Shown here one piece after another: positions 6,234 to 6,795 of a stretch of DNA of 6,795 nucleotides. The notes beneath the pieces were generated by a model. It was not told the DNA's origin, searched no databases, and worked only from the letters and a program-made list of their open reading frames with translations. Source of the stretch: an uncultured Thermomicrobiales bacterium (GTDB lineage: Bacteria; Chloroflexota; Chloroflexia; Thermomicrobiales; UBA6265); the NCBI GenBank assembly GCA_902806395.1, contig CADCWH010000117.1, positions 1 to 6,795 of the forward strand, written 5' to 3'. Within the stretch, counting starts at the first letter, position 1, and each line of letters begins with the position of its first letter. Made by a program: the position numbers and the translations under genes.

Positions 6234-6795
6234 CTACGAGTGCCCGTCGCCGCCGGTCGCTTCCTCGCCAGCGGTGTCGCCGGCATCGCGTGGCGGCTCG
6301 ACCTGATCGGCCAGGTCATCACGGCCAAGTAGTCGCAAGGCTTCGGCCGCGACATGCTCTTTCGAGAACCCGAAGTGGGCCAAGACCTCGCTGCCCGGTC
6401 CCGAAGCTCCATAGGTGTCGATGCCGATGTTTGTCCCACGGGTGCCGGTGTAGCGGCACCAGCCCAGCGTGACGCCGGCCTCGACCGACAGTCGTGGAGT
6501 TCCCTCCTCGCCGAGGACCTCGCGGTGATAGTAGGCACCCTGGGCATCAAAGAGTTCCCAGCTCGGCAGACTCACGACGCGGGCCCGAAAGCCGTGCTCG
6601 GCCAGGGTGTCACGCGCCATCACGCACAACTCAACTTCGGACCCGGCACCGATGAGGATGATGTCCGGATTCCCCTCGACATCCGACAGGATATACCCGC
6701 CGTGTCGAAGGGAGCCCTTCGCCCGGGAGCGGTCCAGGATCGTCAGGTCCTGTCGAGAGAGGATCAGTGTGGTTGGTCCCGGGTCGGCGAGGGCA
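6234..6795 (-). CDS. tkt: Transketolase, C-terminal part (5' end outside window)
   Basis: Transketolase moves two-carbon ketol units between sugar phosphates using thiamine diphosphate, in the cytoplasm, in the non-oxidative pentose phosphate pathway. The frame is open to the right edge, and 186 residues are visible before a TAG stop. They begin at the end of the pyrimidine-binding domain (TLILSRQDL, visible residues 9-17). The C-terminal domain follows: GGYILSD (32-38), IILIGAGSEVEL (45-56), VVSLPSWELFDAQ (73-85), LSVEAG (102-107) and TYGASGPG (127-134). This order matches bacterial transketolases closely. The thiamine-binding domain and the start codon are not in the window. After the usual end near LRLLGR (153-158) there is a short acidic, Gly-rich tail of about 28 residues. 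The next gene, tal, starts 75 bases downstream. An internal TTG (6629) can be read as a start but lies within conserved family sequence, so the gene certainly extends upstream. Confidence 0.96.
   Translation of the reverse strand, partial: ALADPGPTTLILSRQDLTILDRSRAKGSLRHGGYILSDVEGNPDIILIGAGSEVELCVMARDTLAEHGFRARVVSLPSWELFDAQGAYYHREVLGEEGTPRLSVEAGVTLGWCRYTGTRGTNIGIDTYGASGPGSEVLAHFGFSKEHVAAEALRLLGRDDLADQVEPPRDAGDTAGEEATGGDGHS

Overview
The window is a GC-rich stretch of bacterial chromosome whose genes all lie on the minus strand and read from high to low coordinates. They form one pentose phosphate pathway cluster in the order tkt (3' part only), tal, gnd, zwf, opcA, with a probable further gene starting at the very left edge. 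Every gene was recognised from conserved family motifs in its translation. I see no RNA genes, mobile elements, CRISPR arrays or phage genes, and no gene-free stretch longer than about 120 bases.

Organism: OpcA restricts the likely hosts, since it is best known from Cyanobacteria and Actinobacteria and also occurs in related terrabacterial lineages. The Zwf N-terminal region with its NPLR motif, the long transaldolase, the high GC content and the placing of gnd between tal and zwf make me lean to Chloroflexota (Thermomicrobia-like) over an actinobacterium. This is inference from protein flavour and cannot be settled without a tree.

Layout: 6795-6234 is the C-terminal 186 residues of transketolase. 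6158-4980 is transaldolase. 4936-3212 is 6-phosphogluconate dehydrogenase with an unusual tail of about 73 residues. 3093-1432 is glucose-6-phosphate dehydrogenase. 1329-10 is the G6PDH assembly protein OpcA. An ATGA overlap at 13-10, with a good ribosome binding site, suggests that a translationally coupled gene continues off the left end. The gaps between genes are 43 to 118 bases. Three of them carry perfect GC-rich stem-loops, none followed by a T-run, so they do not look like intrinsic terminators.

Together Zwf (with OpcA) and Gnd make up the two NADPH-forming oxidative steps, while Tal and Tkt shuttle carbon between pentose phosphates and glycolytic intermediates. The lactonase step (pgl) and the ribulose-5-phosphate isomerase and epimerase are not visible. 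The left-edge gene is a reasonable candidate for pgl. No promoter is visible, so transcription probably starts upstream of tkt, outside the window.

I did not find an undescribed system. The points worth a second look are details of known enzymes: the Gnd tail, a substitution at the usual NADP-binding arginine of Zwf, the lack of cysteine pairs in Zwf and OpcA, a hairpin touching the gnd ribosome binding site, and the gap hairpins.
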